NCBI GenBank assembly: GCA_018417955.1 | Contig: JACTVC010000030.1 | Coordinates: 573,544 to 637,543 of the forward strand | Length of the DNA stretch: 64,000 nt | Direction of reading: 5' to 3' | Source of the DNA: Laccaria trichodermophora | Taxonomy: Eukaryota > Basidiomycota > Agaricomycetes > Agaricales > Hydnangiaceae | In this document: in pieces, positions 23,314 to 34,058 of the stretch | Numbering within the stretch: position 1 is the first letter of the stretch | How the letters are laid out: each line of letters opens with the position of its first letter | Notes under the pieces: model-generated | Seen by the model: only the letters and a program-made list of their open reading frames with translations | Told to the model about the DNA's origin: nothing | Databases searched by the model: none | Made by a program: the position numbers and the translations under genes

Positions 23314-23407
23314 GACCTAGTAGTGTAATGGCGCACACATCTGGATAAACTTGAAGTAAATGTGGTCCCTTCATCCAGAGAGATCCTGTTCGATTCGGGA
23401 CTAGGTC
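23314..23407 (+). tRNA. tRNA-like cloverleaf with a 30-nt anticodon loop (gene or pseudogene)
   Basis: All four stems can be drawn. The acceptor GACCTAG (23314-23320) pairs perfectly with CTAGGTC (23401-23407). D stem GTGT/ACAC (23323-23326, 23335-23338) encloses AATGGCGC. Anticodon stem TCTGG/CCAGA (23340-23344, 23375-23379), a GAGA variable loop and T stem TCCTG/CGGGA around TTCGATT follow. The internal promoter boxes TAGTGTAATGG and GTTCGATTC resemble those of fungal tRNA-Glu/Asp. The anticodon loop is 30 nt, so it either holds a 23-nt intron or is damaged. With a canonical intron position the anticodon would be AAA, which is unlikely; TTC is present next to the 3' stem. The isotype is unresolved. 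Confidence 0.5.
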
Positions 23408-23699
23408 ATGGCAGCCCATGGAGGTGCAGAACCTTCAATTTTATGGATAAATCCTACCCCCGATCGACTTAGCCCGACCTTCATCAGCTATGGACGACGA
23501 CGGCCTAGAGAAGCTGATGACGTTCGAATGACAACGTCTCTTGCATCTGGTACCCTCGTTCGATACCTCACTACAACAGTTTGCCTTGGACGTGTATGAG
23601 GATAAGGACGCTATCCGGGTCGAGAAGGTTCAGCTGCCTATGGCTGAGGTAGACGGCGATAACGAGGAGGAGCAGGAGGAAGAGGAAGAGATCGAAATC

Positions 23700-24620
23700 A
23701 AGCACTCAATGACGACGTGAACATGGTGAGTTGACAATCGTCCTTCACACAGACCTCCAAGCTAAGGCGCTCCATCAGGTACCCTCTATCAAACAAGAGG
23801 CTCTTAAGAAAGCTCACGAGATTCGGATGAAAGCCGACGAAGAGTTCGCCATCGAGAAGGCATATATCAGTATCCCCCTTCAACAAGAATGCCTCGCTCA
23901 CTAACACTTATGCAAGGACAAACTCGAGAAGCAAGAACAATAAGCAATCGACGCTCGGTACGACAAGAAACGCAAAGGGTCTGAGGTCGCCCAAGAAGAT
24001 GTCGGTTTGACGCTTCGACTACTAACCTCACGCACACCGACTCATGAACAATTTCTAGCACACAGCGCCCAATCCACACTCACCAACTAAAAGCTCCTCC
24101 ATCGACGAGAAGAGCACCTCCAGGGCCTCTTCTCCACCGCTCAATCACAACCCCAACAACCGATTAAAGTTGATATGTGCCGTTCCAAGAGGGCGTCATC
24201 CTGCTGCAACTCATGGAAGCGAACGTCACCGTCCTTGTCGGAAATAAGACCTTGCCATAGCTGCGCAAGCTTCAGAAGCAGTTGCCAAGCTGTTCAAGGA
24301 GCTTAGTGGGGGCGATATTGCTTTCGAAGTAGATGTCAGCTTGGGTGATGGGCAAGTTCCCTGTTTTGTTCCGTTGTTGCCTTTTCTAATCAAATGGAAT
24401 CACCTTTTAGTGTTGGTGGTGTTAGATTTATTAGTGGTTCGAAACGGATAACGCTTGACAATACGCTGGACGAGAGACGATGTCATTGGAAGATAGGGTA
24501 CGTGCATTCGTTGAGTAGCTTTCACCTGAGCCTGACCGTGTCGCATCTGTGTGCAGATGTCACCGGAGATCAGAAAGGTCCTCCTCGGTATTAATGAGAA
24601 TCGCAAGTTTTATACATTGA
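23700..24620 (+). pseudogene. V-ATPase subunit E (Vma4) pseudogene
   Basis: Family blocks appear in the right order but broken: LNDDVNM, then IKQEALKKAHEIRMKADEEF, then AIDARYDKKRKGSEVAQ, SAQSTLTN, HRREEHLQGLF, later GVILLQLMEANVTVLV in another frame, GGDIAFEVD, RFISGSKRITLDNTLDER and finally NENRKFYT. In-frame stops follow KQEQ and TLTN, part of the NKSRL segment is lost, and at least two frameshifts occur after 24100. The normal stop after the NRKF end is missing. Subunit E is a peripheral stalk subunit of the vacuolar proton pump, so an intact copy is expected elsewhere. Remnants of introns with GTGAGT donors suggest this is a decayed genomic copy, not a retrocopy. Confidence 0.75.
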
Positions 24621-25220
24621 AAATAGCACGCCCCGTTGATGGGTGTTTTTCAAACAATATCATTGCTTTTCTCGGAAGATGCAAACGTCGAGGCCCGGGG
24701 TTTCCGGGTACTCAATGTATGTTTCATCTATTCTCAGAGGAACAAAGTTACTACGAACATTGCAGTGTCCACCTCAGAGGACAATCAAGCCATTCTTGCA
24801 GACTTTGGCATGGCCGCAGAAAATGTTGGCGATACTTCTCGCACATGCTGAACAACCCTTCCCACTGATAATCAGACAGCCCGTGCCCGCTTATCAACCA
24901 TTCAAGAAGGGCTATATCTTTTGCGACGCCCTCATTCATGTTTTCGGCTGAGTGGGCCAGGCGGTTAAATGCGAAGGTCCCGCTACGGCCATCGCCATTG
25001 ATGGGGGGTTGCACTTGCGACGAACCCTAGCGGCCGCATCAAATCTTCCCATGTAGTAGGGGCGTTCACCCATTTGAGGTGGTGCGGCTAAGGACGCGCG
25101 ATCCGTATCAGCAGTTTCGACGGAAGCGGGTGGACCCGTAAATCAAGTTGGTGCGGACGAAACTCGAACACCACGAAAGCTGAAAGCTGGAATGGCTGTA
25201 TTTTGTGATTTATAGTATCG
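24621..25220. other. No supported gene
   Basis: Short frames only. A plus-strand piece near 24770-24850 contains LADFGMAAENVGDTS, but it has no partner exons. The segment lies between the pseudogene and a small minus-strand frame. Confidence 0.4.
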
Positions 25221-25545
25221 CTACTTTACAAGATATAAGAAATACTGACGACGTGATGCTTGATACAGGTCTTCTTTGAATAAAACCTCTCCTGCAAGCT
25301 GGCGGGCATCGGCGGCGGTATAGAACGCCGCGTGCTCCCCAAAATGCTCAAAAAAGAAAGGTGCGGGATCAATCATGTTATTCCCCCTACGGAAGTCCTC
25401 AAGCAACCTCTTCATCCGTGGATGGATGCCATTGGCTGCGTCCGGGTGAGATTTTTCCGAAGTATTCCAACTTGCAGTGACGTACTAAAATGAGGATGAG
25501 AGGACACCCGATTCGTGCTTTTTGAGATAGCGGTAGCCTATGTAG
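25221..25545 (-). CDS. Small hypothetical protein (partial model)
   Basis: A C-terminal exon reads from an acceptor at about 25488 through SWNTSEKSHPDAANGIHPR and MKRLLEDFRRG to FLYLVK at a stop at 25221. An upstream exon reads CYIGYRYLKKHESG just before the splice. The sequence is protein-like, with a conserved-looking IDPAPFFFEHFGEHAAFYTA segment, but I do not recognise a family. The start codon is not fixed; the upstream part near 25550-25640 has stops in this frame. It could be a remnant of a longer gene. Confidence 0.3.
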
Positions 25546-25751
25546 CACGCTGCAACTCCGGCTCCGCGGTTTCAAAAAGAAGACAGAATGTGTCGGCAAT
25601 CCAGATCGAGATATACCAAACGACTCGTCACTGGCCAATTACGACCATCAACAGAATTGACCTCTGAGCTCGTCTGAGGCTCTCACTCACTACTCAGAAG
25701 CGTCAGGCCTGAGGCGGGGGTTTCTTCAGACTCGGAAGCAATCTGGGCCAG

Positions 25752-25758
25752 TATATAA
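25752..25758 (+). promoter_or_regulatory. TATA box of the cysteine-rich secretory gene
   Basis: TATATAA lies 96-102 bp upstream of the ATG at 25854, followed by a pyrimidine-rich CCTGTTCTCTCAACC initiator-like stretch. The layout is typical of strongly expressed fungal secretory genes. Motif and spacing only. Confidence 0.45.
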
Positions 25759-25853
25759 ACCACTTTCAATCCTCAAATCCTACCAGTCCTGTTCTCTCAA
25801 CCAACCGCATCCAGCTAAGAATCCAAGACCCTTTCTTCCTCAATCTGCTCCCA

Positions 25854-26350
25854 ATGTTTTATATCCGCGCTATCCTCGCTGCTGTCCTGGCCGGGGCTGT
25901 CGTTGCCACTCCCAGCACACTGATGAAGCGTGACGAGAAGCTCACCATGTCGTACTGCAACGGCTGCGTTCCTGCCGGTGAAGACGGCGTTGATTGCGTG
26001 AACAACTTTTATATCCACTGGGGTGACAGCAGACTCGGATCATGGTATTTAGGGCCCCTTTTTTTGAACTTCCAACTTCTGACCATACACTCCTCATCGC
26101 TAGCAACGATTCTTCCTTCCTCTACGACGACGGGTCGTGCTCCACTTCAGGGGCGACGATTCCGACGCCGTCTGGCAGCGGCACTTGGTCGACGTCCAAC
26201 TGCGGTGCGGCCACTGACCAGGTCCTGGGTACCATTAATGCCGGTGGCAACACCTATACTTGCTACCGCGCCAATAACCAGAACTTCGATAACGACTGCC
26301 TTGGTGAAACCTACGCTTGCTCAGTCTATGCAAGCTGCTACGGCCCGTAG
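25854..26350 (+). CDS. Small secreted cysteine-rich protein
   Basis: Two exons (25854-26044, 26104-26350) give 145 residues. Residues 1-19 form a clear signal peptide (hydrophobic AILAAVLAGAVVA), followed by a KR site at about residue 26 that a Kex2-type protease could cut. The mature part has ten cysteines, starting with a CNGC pair and ending in CSVYASCYGP, plus Ser/Thr/Gly-rich stretches. This is the profile of basidiomycete small secreted proteins. I recognise no named family; it could be a cell-surface, defence or effector-like protein. A TATA box and pyrimidine-rich leader suggest regulated, possibly strong expression. Confidence 0.7.
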
Positions 26351-27284
26351 GCATATTGGGTCATGACACAAGCTGTTCTTAGGTATATCATGAGTTTGTT
26401 CATAAGCTGGAGAGTAGAAGACGTTTTAGGAGGATTGTTGAAGGATTAGGGGAGGGAATCAGGCGTCATTCTTCTTTCTCGGTACCGTTGTGTTTGTAAA
26501 TTTGATCTCTTGAATACCTTTGCCTTTTGCTTCATCTGCGCCCAGTCGTGAACATATTTCCCGTGTCAGTGCACGCAACAGAGATGGAATATTATAAAAA
26601 TCTTGAATAACCCACTGACTTTATTTGAATTCATACTTCGGAGAGTCAATGATTAAGTCATGCAAAGGGGATCATTCTTGATATTGCCGTCTGTCCTCAG
26701 CTGCAAATGACATAAAAAGTAAGTGCAGTTATCATAACTATTTTGCATTTAGAATCAGACATACTCAATGATACAGTTCCTCTAAGTTATGAGGCATCTT
26801 CTTTCTTTGCTTTCTCGGAGGATTTTTCCACGAGGTGTGATTACATCATCATGAGGCTTCGTACGAGATGCGATTTCCCTGGTCATCGCAAGTGTACACC
26901 ACAACAATTTGACAACAACCACTCGTTTCCATTGCGTTCAAAATGAACAGCTCGCCGCCCGGATCGAATATTGAACGGTGGAAGGCATGATCGGACTCGT
27001 TGTCTGACGTCAAGGACGTAGGCAGACGCAGGCGATTGGAGAATAGTTCGCCAAATTGCAGCTAGTTCACTCATCCAACACATGTCCCTTATTCCAATTC
27101 AATCCCCACAACATATCAAAGACCTACCGATCACGCGCCCCCGAAGGCCCCGACCTGCAGTACGTGCGTTTGATTGCCGATGTGTCATTCCAGGAACGTC
27201 GACCTCTCAGGGCTCACTTTCGAAAGACAATATATAGTCCTCAATTGGCACTATCTTCACCTCCATCGTCCCAAGCGTCCCGTC
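26351..27284. other. Intergenic, nothing identified
   Basis: Downstream region of the secretory gene and upstream region of the first PLC-like gene. There are only short frames, no repeat and no RNA gene. Confidence 0.5.
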
Positions 27285-28876
27285 ATGCAAAGTTGGTGGA
27301 AAGAAGCGAGTTTTCTGGGCATCTTAACGATCTGGACGGTTGTCGTTTTGGGTTCGCCTATCGTTGAACAAAGGTACGTTCACTCTATGCCATCCTTTCT
27401 TAACTGACTATCTATACCGTGGATACCTATTAATTTAGAGCGACAATCTGCAACGGCCATGCCGAATTATGTACCCGCCGATACTCCAACGTCACGTTTA
27501 TCGGAGCGCACGACTCATTTGCGTATAGCATCGACCCATTAGCGCGTAGGAGCTCAAGGATTTGAACCGTAACATATGCGTTTCTGACGTTTGGAGCTCG
27601 TCCCCCACAGTCGCAAGAGATCAGGAAGTTGATATCCCGACCCAGCTAGCTCTTGGTGTTCGCCTATTACAAGCGCAAGCACACCTGCACGTTGTTGCTT
27701 TCATTGCCTCTAGTTTTTAACCCCCCGCTCATCCACTCAACAGAAACAGGAAGGGGGTTTTGCATTTCTGCCATACAAGTGCGTTTCTTGACACCTGTTA
27801 TCTACTCTTCCCTATTGATGTTTTAGGTTGCGTAGGTGACCAATAAGTCCTCTTGTGGGATTGCCCTACATATTTTTTATCGTGGCTACAGTATCTATTC
27901 GACGGTGGCAGCGTGGTGAATTATTTAAAGAAAGTCAAGACCTTTCTAGACGCGAACCCCAATGAAGTGTTGACCCTTCTTTTCACTAATCCGGAGGGGT
28001 TGTCTGTAAAGGACGTGTGGAAACCGGCATTTGACAACTCGAGTAAGTCATCCTCCGTCTTTAATTAATCTGTCAGTAACTCCGGGCAGGTATTACGCCC
28101 TTAATCTACGTCCCCCCAACCATTCCCCTCAGAGAATCGGATTGGCCAACCCTGGGAGAGATGATCGACAGTGAAAAGCGAGTGGTTGTCTTCATGGACT
28201 CGAGCACCAATACCGGAGCGGTCAACTTCATTTTGCCAGAATTCTCTATGGTGCCCTCGTTTGATTTTTGATGCGAGGGCCAACTAACTGAGCCTCTCCG
28301 CAGATATGGGAGACCCCTTTCAGTGTCACGAACGCCAGCTTTCCTTGCAGTATCGATCGCATCCATGGTCCATTAGCCACGGAAGACCACACGTACCTCA
28401 TCAACCACTCCCTTAACAAGAATATTTTTCCACCTCAAGGCGTCATCGTTACCGATCCTTACGACGCCCGCACGACAAACGGAATCCCCTCGTTCGTTGT
28501 CATATTTTTTCTTTTCAAACTTTCGAGTTTTCAAGGTATTCTGAACTTCCAGGATCATGTCCCACGTAAATGGGTGTCTCTCACTCGGATCGAACAGAAA
28601 TCCGCAATTTATCCTTCTCGATTTCATAAATATAGGCGAGGGATTTAAGGCGGCCGACCAACTAAATGGTTTAATGTAAGCGATGATTTTCCACTGTCGT
28701 CGTATCATATGCGGAAACTCACTCTACAACCAATCTACAACAGCCAACAGAACAACAATACGAACAGCAGCATCCAGACAAAACCCTCGAACACTGCGGC
28801 TGGCCGAAAGAGTGGTGGTTATATACGCTCCAGTCCACTGGCGATTGCGGTTTACTTGTTTTGTTACATATCGTGA
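27285..28876 (+). CDS. Secreted PLC-like phosphodiesterase, copy 1, with GPI-type tail
   Basis: The TIM-barrel PLC-X family is recognised by ICNGHAELC, FIGAHDSFAYS (first catalytic-type His), RDQEVDIPTQLALGVRLLQAQAH (second His), CHTSC, LFDGGSVVNYLKKVKTFLD, EVLTLLFTNPE, DWPTLGEMI and KRVVVFMD, ending in ILLDFINIGEGFKAADQLNG. The N-terminus is a signal peptide starting at 27285. An intron with a GC donor (27687-27749) and a 5-nt exon (27827-27831) are needed to keep the frame. After LNG a last intron can add QQNNNTNSS, a Ser/Thr linker and a hydrophobic end, as in GPI-anchored proteins; without it the gene ends at 28679. Substrate is unknown: these enzymes resemble bacterial PI-PLC but lack proof of activity. 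Confidence 0.78.
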
Positions 28877-31385
28877 TGCTCATGGTAGTGCTTGGGTTGC
28901 AATTTGTTGGGGTAGGAGTATTTATTATTTAAACAATTAAATCCTTGACTTGCGTACCTACCTCGGCTGAATGCAATTGCTAATGCCAAGGATATATATT
29001 TTGACTATCAGATGGACACTCTATCTCTGCCAGTGGGGCTACCGTAAATAAGATGTAAATAGCCTAGCTAGCTCAACTTCACAAACGCCTCCATCAGCAA
29101 AACAACATTACCCTGGTAATGACTTGTGGTCCCGGTAAAGTCCGAAAATAAATGTCGAGCTTGGGATCACCATATAATGTAAAGTAATCTTGGCTGGACC
29201 TTCTACTCTAAAAGAATCTTGTCCGTATCCTGGTATAGTAGATTTAAGTTGATGGGATTCAGGTATTCTCGAGAAAGTTAGGATAGACATTGTAAGGTAT
29301 GGTAAGGGTGTCAAAATGTTTTTTCAGGAAGTGAAGAGATTTTTCTTAGGACATCTAGCCTGCCAAAAAAAATTAGAGTTTTCCGAAGGCTGCACAATGC
29401 AGGCTGCAGGGCGTGGATGGTCGGTTGATTTGGCGGGGGATCTAACAAGCACGCCGACAGTGCTGTGAGGAATTCAGCTTGTGACGCGATAATGGGCATC
29501 AAACTGAGGTAAGGTAGAAATAAACATATAGAAGGGCGGCATATATTATCCCGTACATATCCTTGTGATATTTGAACTCAGCAGAAAAAAGGCGAGGGTG
29601 TTGCAAGGGAGTCGATCGGGAACTTGGCAACTTACTGTGCAAGCAAAAAGCTCATCGGACGTTGCCGGAAGTCACGTGAGGTGATAGCCCAAAAATAGCA
29701 ACAACGCCTCTCGACTCGCAATCGACGACGTATCCGAAACCGCATAAGTACAAACGCACACCGACGCTGCATCAACTTCGCTTTCTTCCCGCCCCACCAC
29801 CCCACCCCCACCAACTCGATTCCTCTGCTCCCTCCACTATCCCATTGCCGCCTCACTTTATCCTGCCGTTCGCTCCTCATCGCTTCCACGCTAGCAGCAA
29901 GGACGACGAGGATGGAGACAACAAGACAGTCGCGATGTCGCCAACTTTGAGCACGCCGAACGCGATGGTGGCGATGAGGGGGGAACAGGGACGGTGCATC
30001 ACTGTAAGTATAAGCTCTGCCGGCACTGTTTGTTGAAGTGACTCATGCAAGGACAGGCTTCCCTACAGATGGGGCCACTGGCAGTCGTCCACAAGCCGAA
30101 ATCCCCTACCCCAATAAGATCATGGTCGGAGGTTTGGTTGAGGAAGAGTATGTGGTAAGTTTCCTTCCACTCGGTGCTCACTACAACGCTAAATCAACGG
30201 ATTTACAGCGCATATATGCAGAAATATCATGTCCACAGAATAGAAATTTCTCGAACACCACCCGTACGTATGTGATTCTCTATTCTGGTGGCTGAAATTT
30301 GAATTACAGGCTATTTGAGCGCATATATGCGTAAAAATCATTTCGAGTTTTGACGGTGAGTCCAATTTGACGTTCGTGCTTGACGACACCTTCCTCAAAA
30401 ACAATATAGCTTGTTACCTTGCCAACACCTCCAATTCTTGGCCCGGGGCGGTTGGCCTTAGTGTGGTGGAATTGATATTCGTCCAAGGGAGCGGTGCATC
30501 GCCCCTCATATATACTCAATGCATCTTTTACTCGTCACTCCCTATATTTCTGAGTTTTAATATATTTCCTTTGTTTTTCTACGATGCGAACACCGGAGAA
30601 CATGAATAGTAATGGACCTCATTACATGATGTTGTATTCTTACTCAGACCTTACATTACATGGTAAGGATTCTCGTGGTATCATACATTGTTGTTGCAAA
30701 ATGGGGTAATCCCACCAACCTGGGCGCAATCTTGTCATATTTTTGTCAGCTAGCAGGCAATACAAGGTGTCTAGGAATCTGACGAACCTGGTGGACCTTG
30801 TGGACCTTACCTTGTCAGGTAAGGGCTGGTAAGAATAATGTCGTTTTGCTGATGTCTGAATCTTGCCGGGGAGGAGTTTGGTGAGGGTGAAATTTAAACC
30901 GGTGGGGGTTCGAATCCCCCTTGAGCTGTGTTTCTAAAAGTTCCATATATAATTTTGGACGCACGTCCACTACACAATTATTTCGATACCGGCATGCGAT
31001 CACGCACCCCCCCTTCCCAAGACGCCAGCAGCGCCTCCAGTTGTTATGCACCGGTGCCACGGTGAGATCTTCTCCAGCAGAGGGCACAGGTCCAAAGTAA
31101 TGTTGAAGTCAGAGATATTCCGTTGCGACGTTGGTAAGGCACTGGGACTTTTTTTCTTTCTAGAGATGATGTTGCGAGCACTGCATCTGATTCAGAGCTT
31201 GGCACCCGAGCGTCGCACTGGTGCCATTAACCAGACTACTGACCAAATTTTTGCCTAAGTCACAGAGAGATTACCAATAACGAAATAAAAAGACGCTCAT
31301 ACATAACATTTACGCTACATTGGTATTGTACGCATACATACTTCAGAGGCCCATCTTTTCGAGTGCCGAATTCTAAATCCTCTTC
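28877..31385. other. Gene-poor interval with small repeats and a tRNA-like T-arm
   Basis: No intact gene was found in 2.5 kb. A plus-strand piece near 30054-30150 (TGFPTDGATGSRPQAEIPYP) looks protein-like but is isolated. Two inverted words around GCGCATATATGC lie at about 30208-30235 and 30317-30345. At 30902-30918, GGGGGTTCGAATCCCCC forms a perfect tRNA-type T stem-loop, but no matching acceptor, D or anticodon stem was found upstream, so it may be a SINE or tRNA relic. Confidence 0.4.
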
Positions 31386-33708
31386 TCAAACTTCTTGCTC
31401 ATACACGTCATCCCAGCCAAGGTCATCATCGCCCTTCTCATCATCGCTCGCCTCGTCCTCCACCTCCATATCATTCCGCAGCGATCGTCCGCCCTCCTTC
31501 CTTCCCGCTGCGCTGGGCGGTGCGCCTGCGACAGTGCCCGGTTCCTCCTCGACGATGATAGTCGGCATATACATCCCCTCCCCGTCACTCTTGTCATCCA
31601 TGGTGTACAAGTCCTCGTCATCCTTGTCGTCGTTCCCGAGAGTCATATTGGCGGTGAAGGATGGGGGACCACCGCCTTGGATGAAGAGATCTTTGAGGGC
31701 GTCGTAATTGATCCGTTTACTGTATTTGGGGTTCTTCTTGAGGAGATTGCGAACAGACTCCGCGGTTGTTCCACCGGCAGCGGAAGACGCGTCTCTTGGT
31801 TTGTTATTGCCTTTTCGTCGCTAAAAAACGAAAGTACGTAAGAAAAAAAAACATACACAAATAACGGAATGAATGAAAAGTTTTGGCTTGAACATGGTAC
31901 GAACCTTCCTGCTCTTGGTCGTTGTCGCCGCTTCCTGTTGATCGCCCTTTGCTGGAAAACAAAAAGAACCATTCAGCAAAACGGACAAACACAAATGGGT
32001 TTATCAAATCTCTGACACCCAGAGAAAGACTCACCCGCGAGCGCCTCGAGGTATTCCTTGTTCAGCTCAACCCAAACGCGTTCTTTGATCCTTACTTCAT
32101 CCTCACTCAATATGAAGCGATCCAATTCAGCTTCGTCAAGACCAAGTAACTCATCAACGACAGATATCTGCGCCAGCCGCCGCTCTTCCGCTTCATCGAG
32201 GGCTTCGGTCAATAAAGTGCCTTGAGTGTTTTGAAGGAACGTTGACACTTCTTCCGCCAGCACGGTAGATGCCGTCTCTTCAACCAGCGTAGAGGCCGGC
32301 GGCGTCGAGGTCGAAGGGGCGGCAGGAAGAGAAGTGGTAGGCTGGAGTAGGGCAGGATCGATATTGCTGAATTCATCGTCCTCCAACTCCGGATCAGGCT
32401 CGAATAGTGGTCCCCCAGTCGTCCCGGCCAGAATGCCCTGATTCAGCAGCGATGGGTCGACGGGAGGCAGCTCAGGTTGCACCGACTCCTGGGTTTCCGG
32501 TTCTTCATCCGACTCCTCCCTTTTCCGTTTCCCCTTTCTCTTCTTCCTCGCCTTCTTTTTCCCATTCACTGTTAATTCAGCATCGCCCTGCTCAGTTGCC
32601 TCCCTCTCCGCCTCCTCCTTCTCCCTTCCCTTCGTGAACGCCGGCGGGTCCATCTCCTCCTCCAACCACACGTTCCTAAAGTCTGCGAGAGTGAGACTTC
32701 CGCTTGGTGTGGCTTTGAATTCATCCAAGCGTTTCTTGAGGGTGGTATCCGCAATCTTCACCACCTGGACAATCTCCTCCACAGACCGCCGAAAGTTGTT
32801 CATACGTGCCGCCAATAAAAGGGCGGCTCCACAAATGCCAGCTGGTCGCCGACCGCGCGTCATCCAGTCTCGGTCAAACCGTTGCACGAGGCGTACGGCG
32901 TCGGTGGCCACCTTGTGTGTTTCATCCCCAAACTCGAGGAGGGCGGCAAAGCGGGAGATGTAATGTGAGGGGTCAACGAGGGGGAGACGGAGGTTCAAAG
33001 TTTGTACAAGTTGGAGATATGTATGGCCAAGTTCGAAGACGTTGACCTGGTGTCCGATGAGATGACGCGGAGCGAATGTGAATAGGTAAAAGCGTACCTG
33101 AAGCAGATCCGAGAAGTCAATGAGCATGTAATTTCGTGTTTCTTTCTGACGGCACGCCACGTAGAGACACACTGCCACTACGTTTAGGCTCTTCCGGCCC
33201 TTGGTAAACTTGTGTTCGACTGCGAGGGTATACATTCGTGTTGCTGCGAGACAGACAACCTCTGAGAGTCTTAATATGTTTGCTATACTCTGTATCTTCT
33301 TGCTGGCTATAGAACGCAGATAAGTAGCGTAGAGTCAAGCAAGAATTGACGCACCATTTGCTATCGTCTGCTCCCTTGACTCATTGTTCCCTCTATTACC
33401 ATAGGGCCCACTGATCCTTGCATGGGCTGCGGAAAGATCAGATGTGAATGGAAACAAAAACACAACGATACTCACTGGCTCCTTGCCCCACAAACGAACC
33501 CTGTACCATGGCCGCGCCATTCGACGTCTCCCCGAATGCGACCTCATTCACGATCGCATTTTCTTCGACGACAGTTCCGCATTTGATGCAAAAGCCGTTG
33601 CCGGCCGCATGGTCATACTCTATGACCGTTCCACCGCAGTCATTGCAGACGGGCTGAACGTATGTCTCAGCGACGTCCTTTAGCCTAAAGACCACTGTAT
33701 TTTACCAT
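31386..33708 (-). CDS. BRF1: RNA polymerase III transcription factor IIIB subunit Brf1
   Basis: After the start codon the protein has a TFIIB-type zinc ribbon (PVCNDCGG...CIKCGTVVEE), then VNEVAFGE and GAAMVQGSFVGQGA, two cyclin repeats (IQSIANILRLSEVVCLAA..., and FAALLEFG...AGICGAALLLAAR), an acidic lysine-rich middle and the Brf1 homology-II segment KRINYDALKDLF. Brf1 bridges TFIIIC, TBP and Pol III at tRNA and 5S genes. The coding part of exon 1 is only the ATG (33706-33708), followed by a 52-nt intron; exon 2 starts with Pro-Val-Cys. No ATG precedes the zinc ribbon in frame otherwise. Other exons join in phase and the stop is at 31386. Confidence 0.88.
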
Positions 33709-34058
33709 GTAAAACCTGGATTTATGATGGTCAGAATGAGTATTTAAGTACGCCGTGGCTCCCACCGTGCACAGCCCCTTCAAATCCCTTCGATTTAGCT
33801 TAAGACAGGGTTAAGAAATGGCGAAGAATGAGCAGGGAGAAGGAGAAATTGTGGAGTCACACAATGATTTTATCTGTCACACATCTCATCAAAAATAATA
33901 AATTGTTTTCTAATTATTTGTCCAACTTGTTTCTCAACAACCGCTTTCAAGTTCACGTTTCAAAATCTCAAGCTCAAGCCTCATGTAAAAAAATGGTGCC
34001 AAAATTAACTATTGCTAAGTTCTCTGTCTACGTTCACGTATTGTTATATTGAATTTGT

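Noticed and set aside
22990..23320. Possible extra gene upstream of ATL
   Set aside because: Open frames there overlap the ATL first exon on the other strand and have no motif.
30200..30345. Inverted GCGCATATATGC words
   Set aside because: The pairing is short and AT-rich, with no termini or duplication; chance or a very old relic.
30902..30918. Perfect tRNA T-arm (GGGGGTTCGAATCCCCC)
   Set aside because: No complementary acceptor, D or anticodon stem could be drawn upstream, so it is not a tRNA gene; kept only as a possible SINE or tRNA relic.
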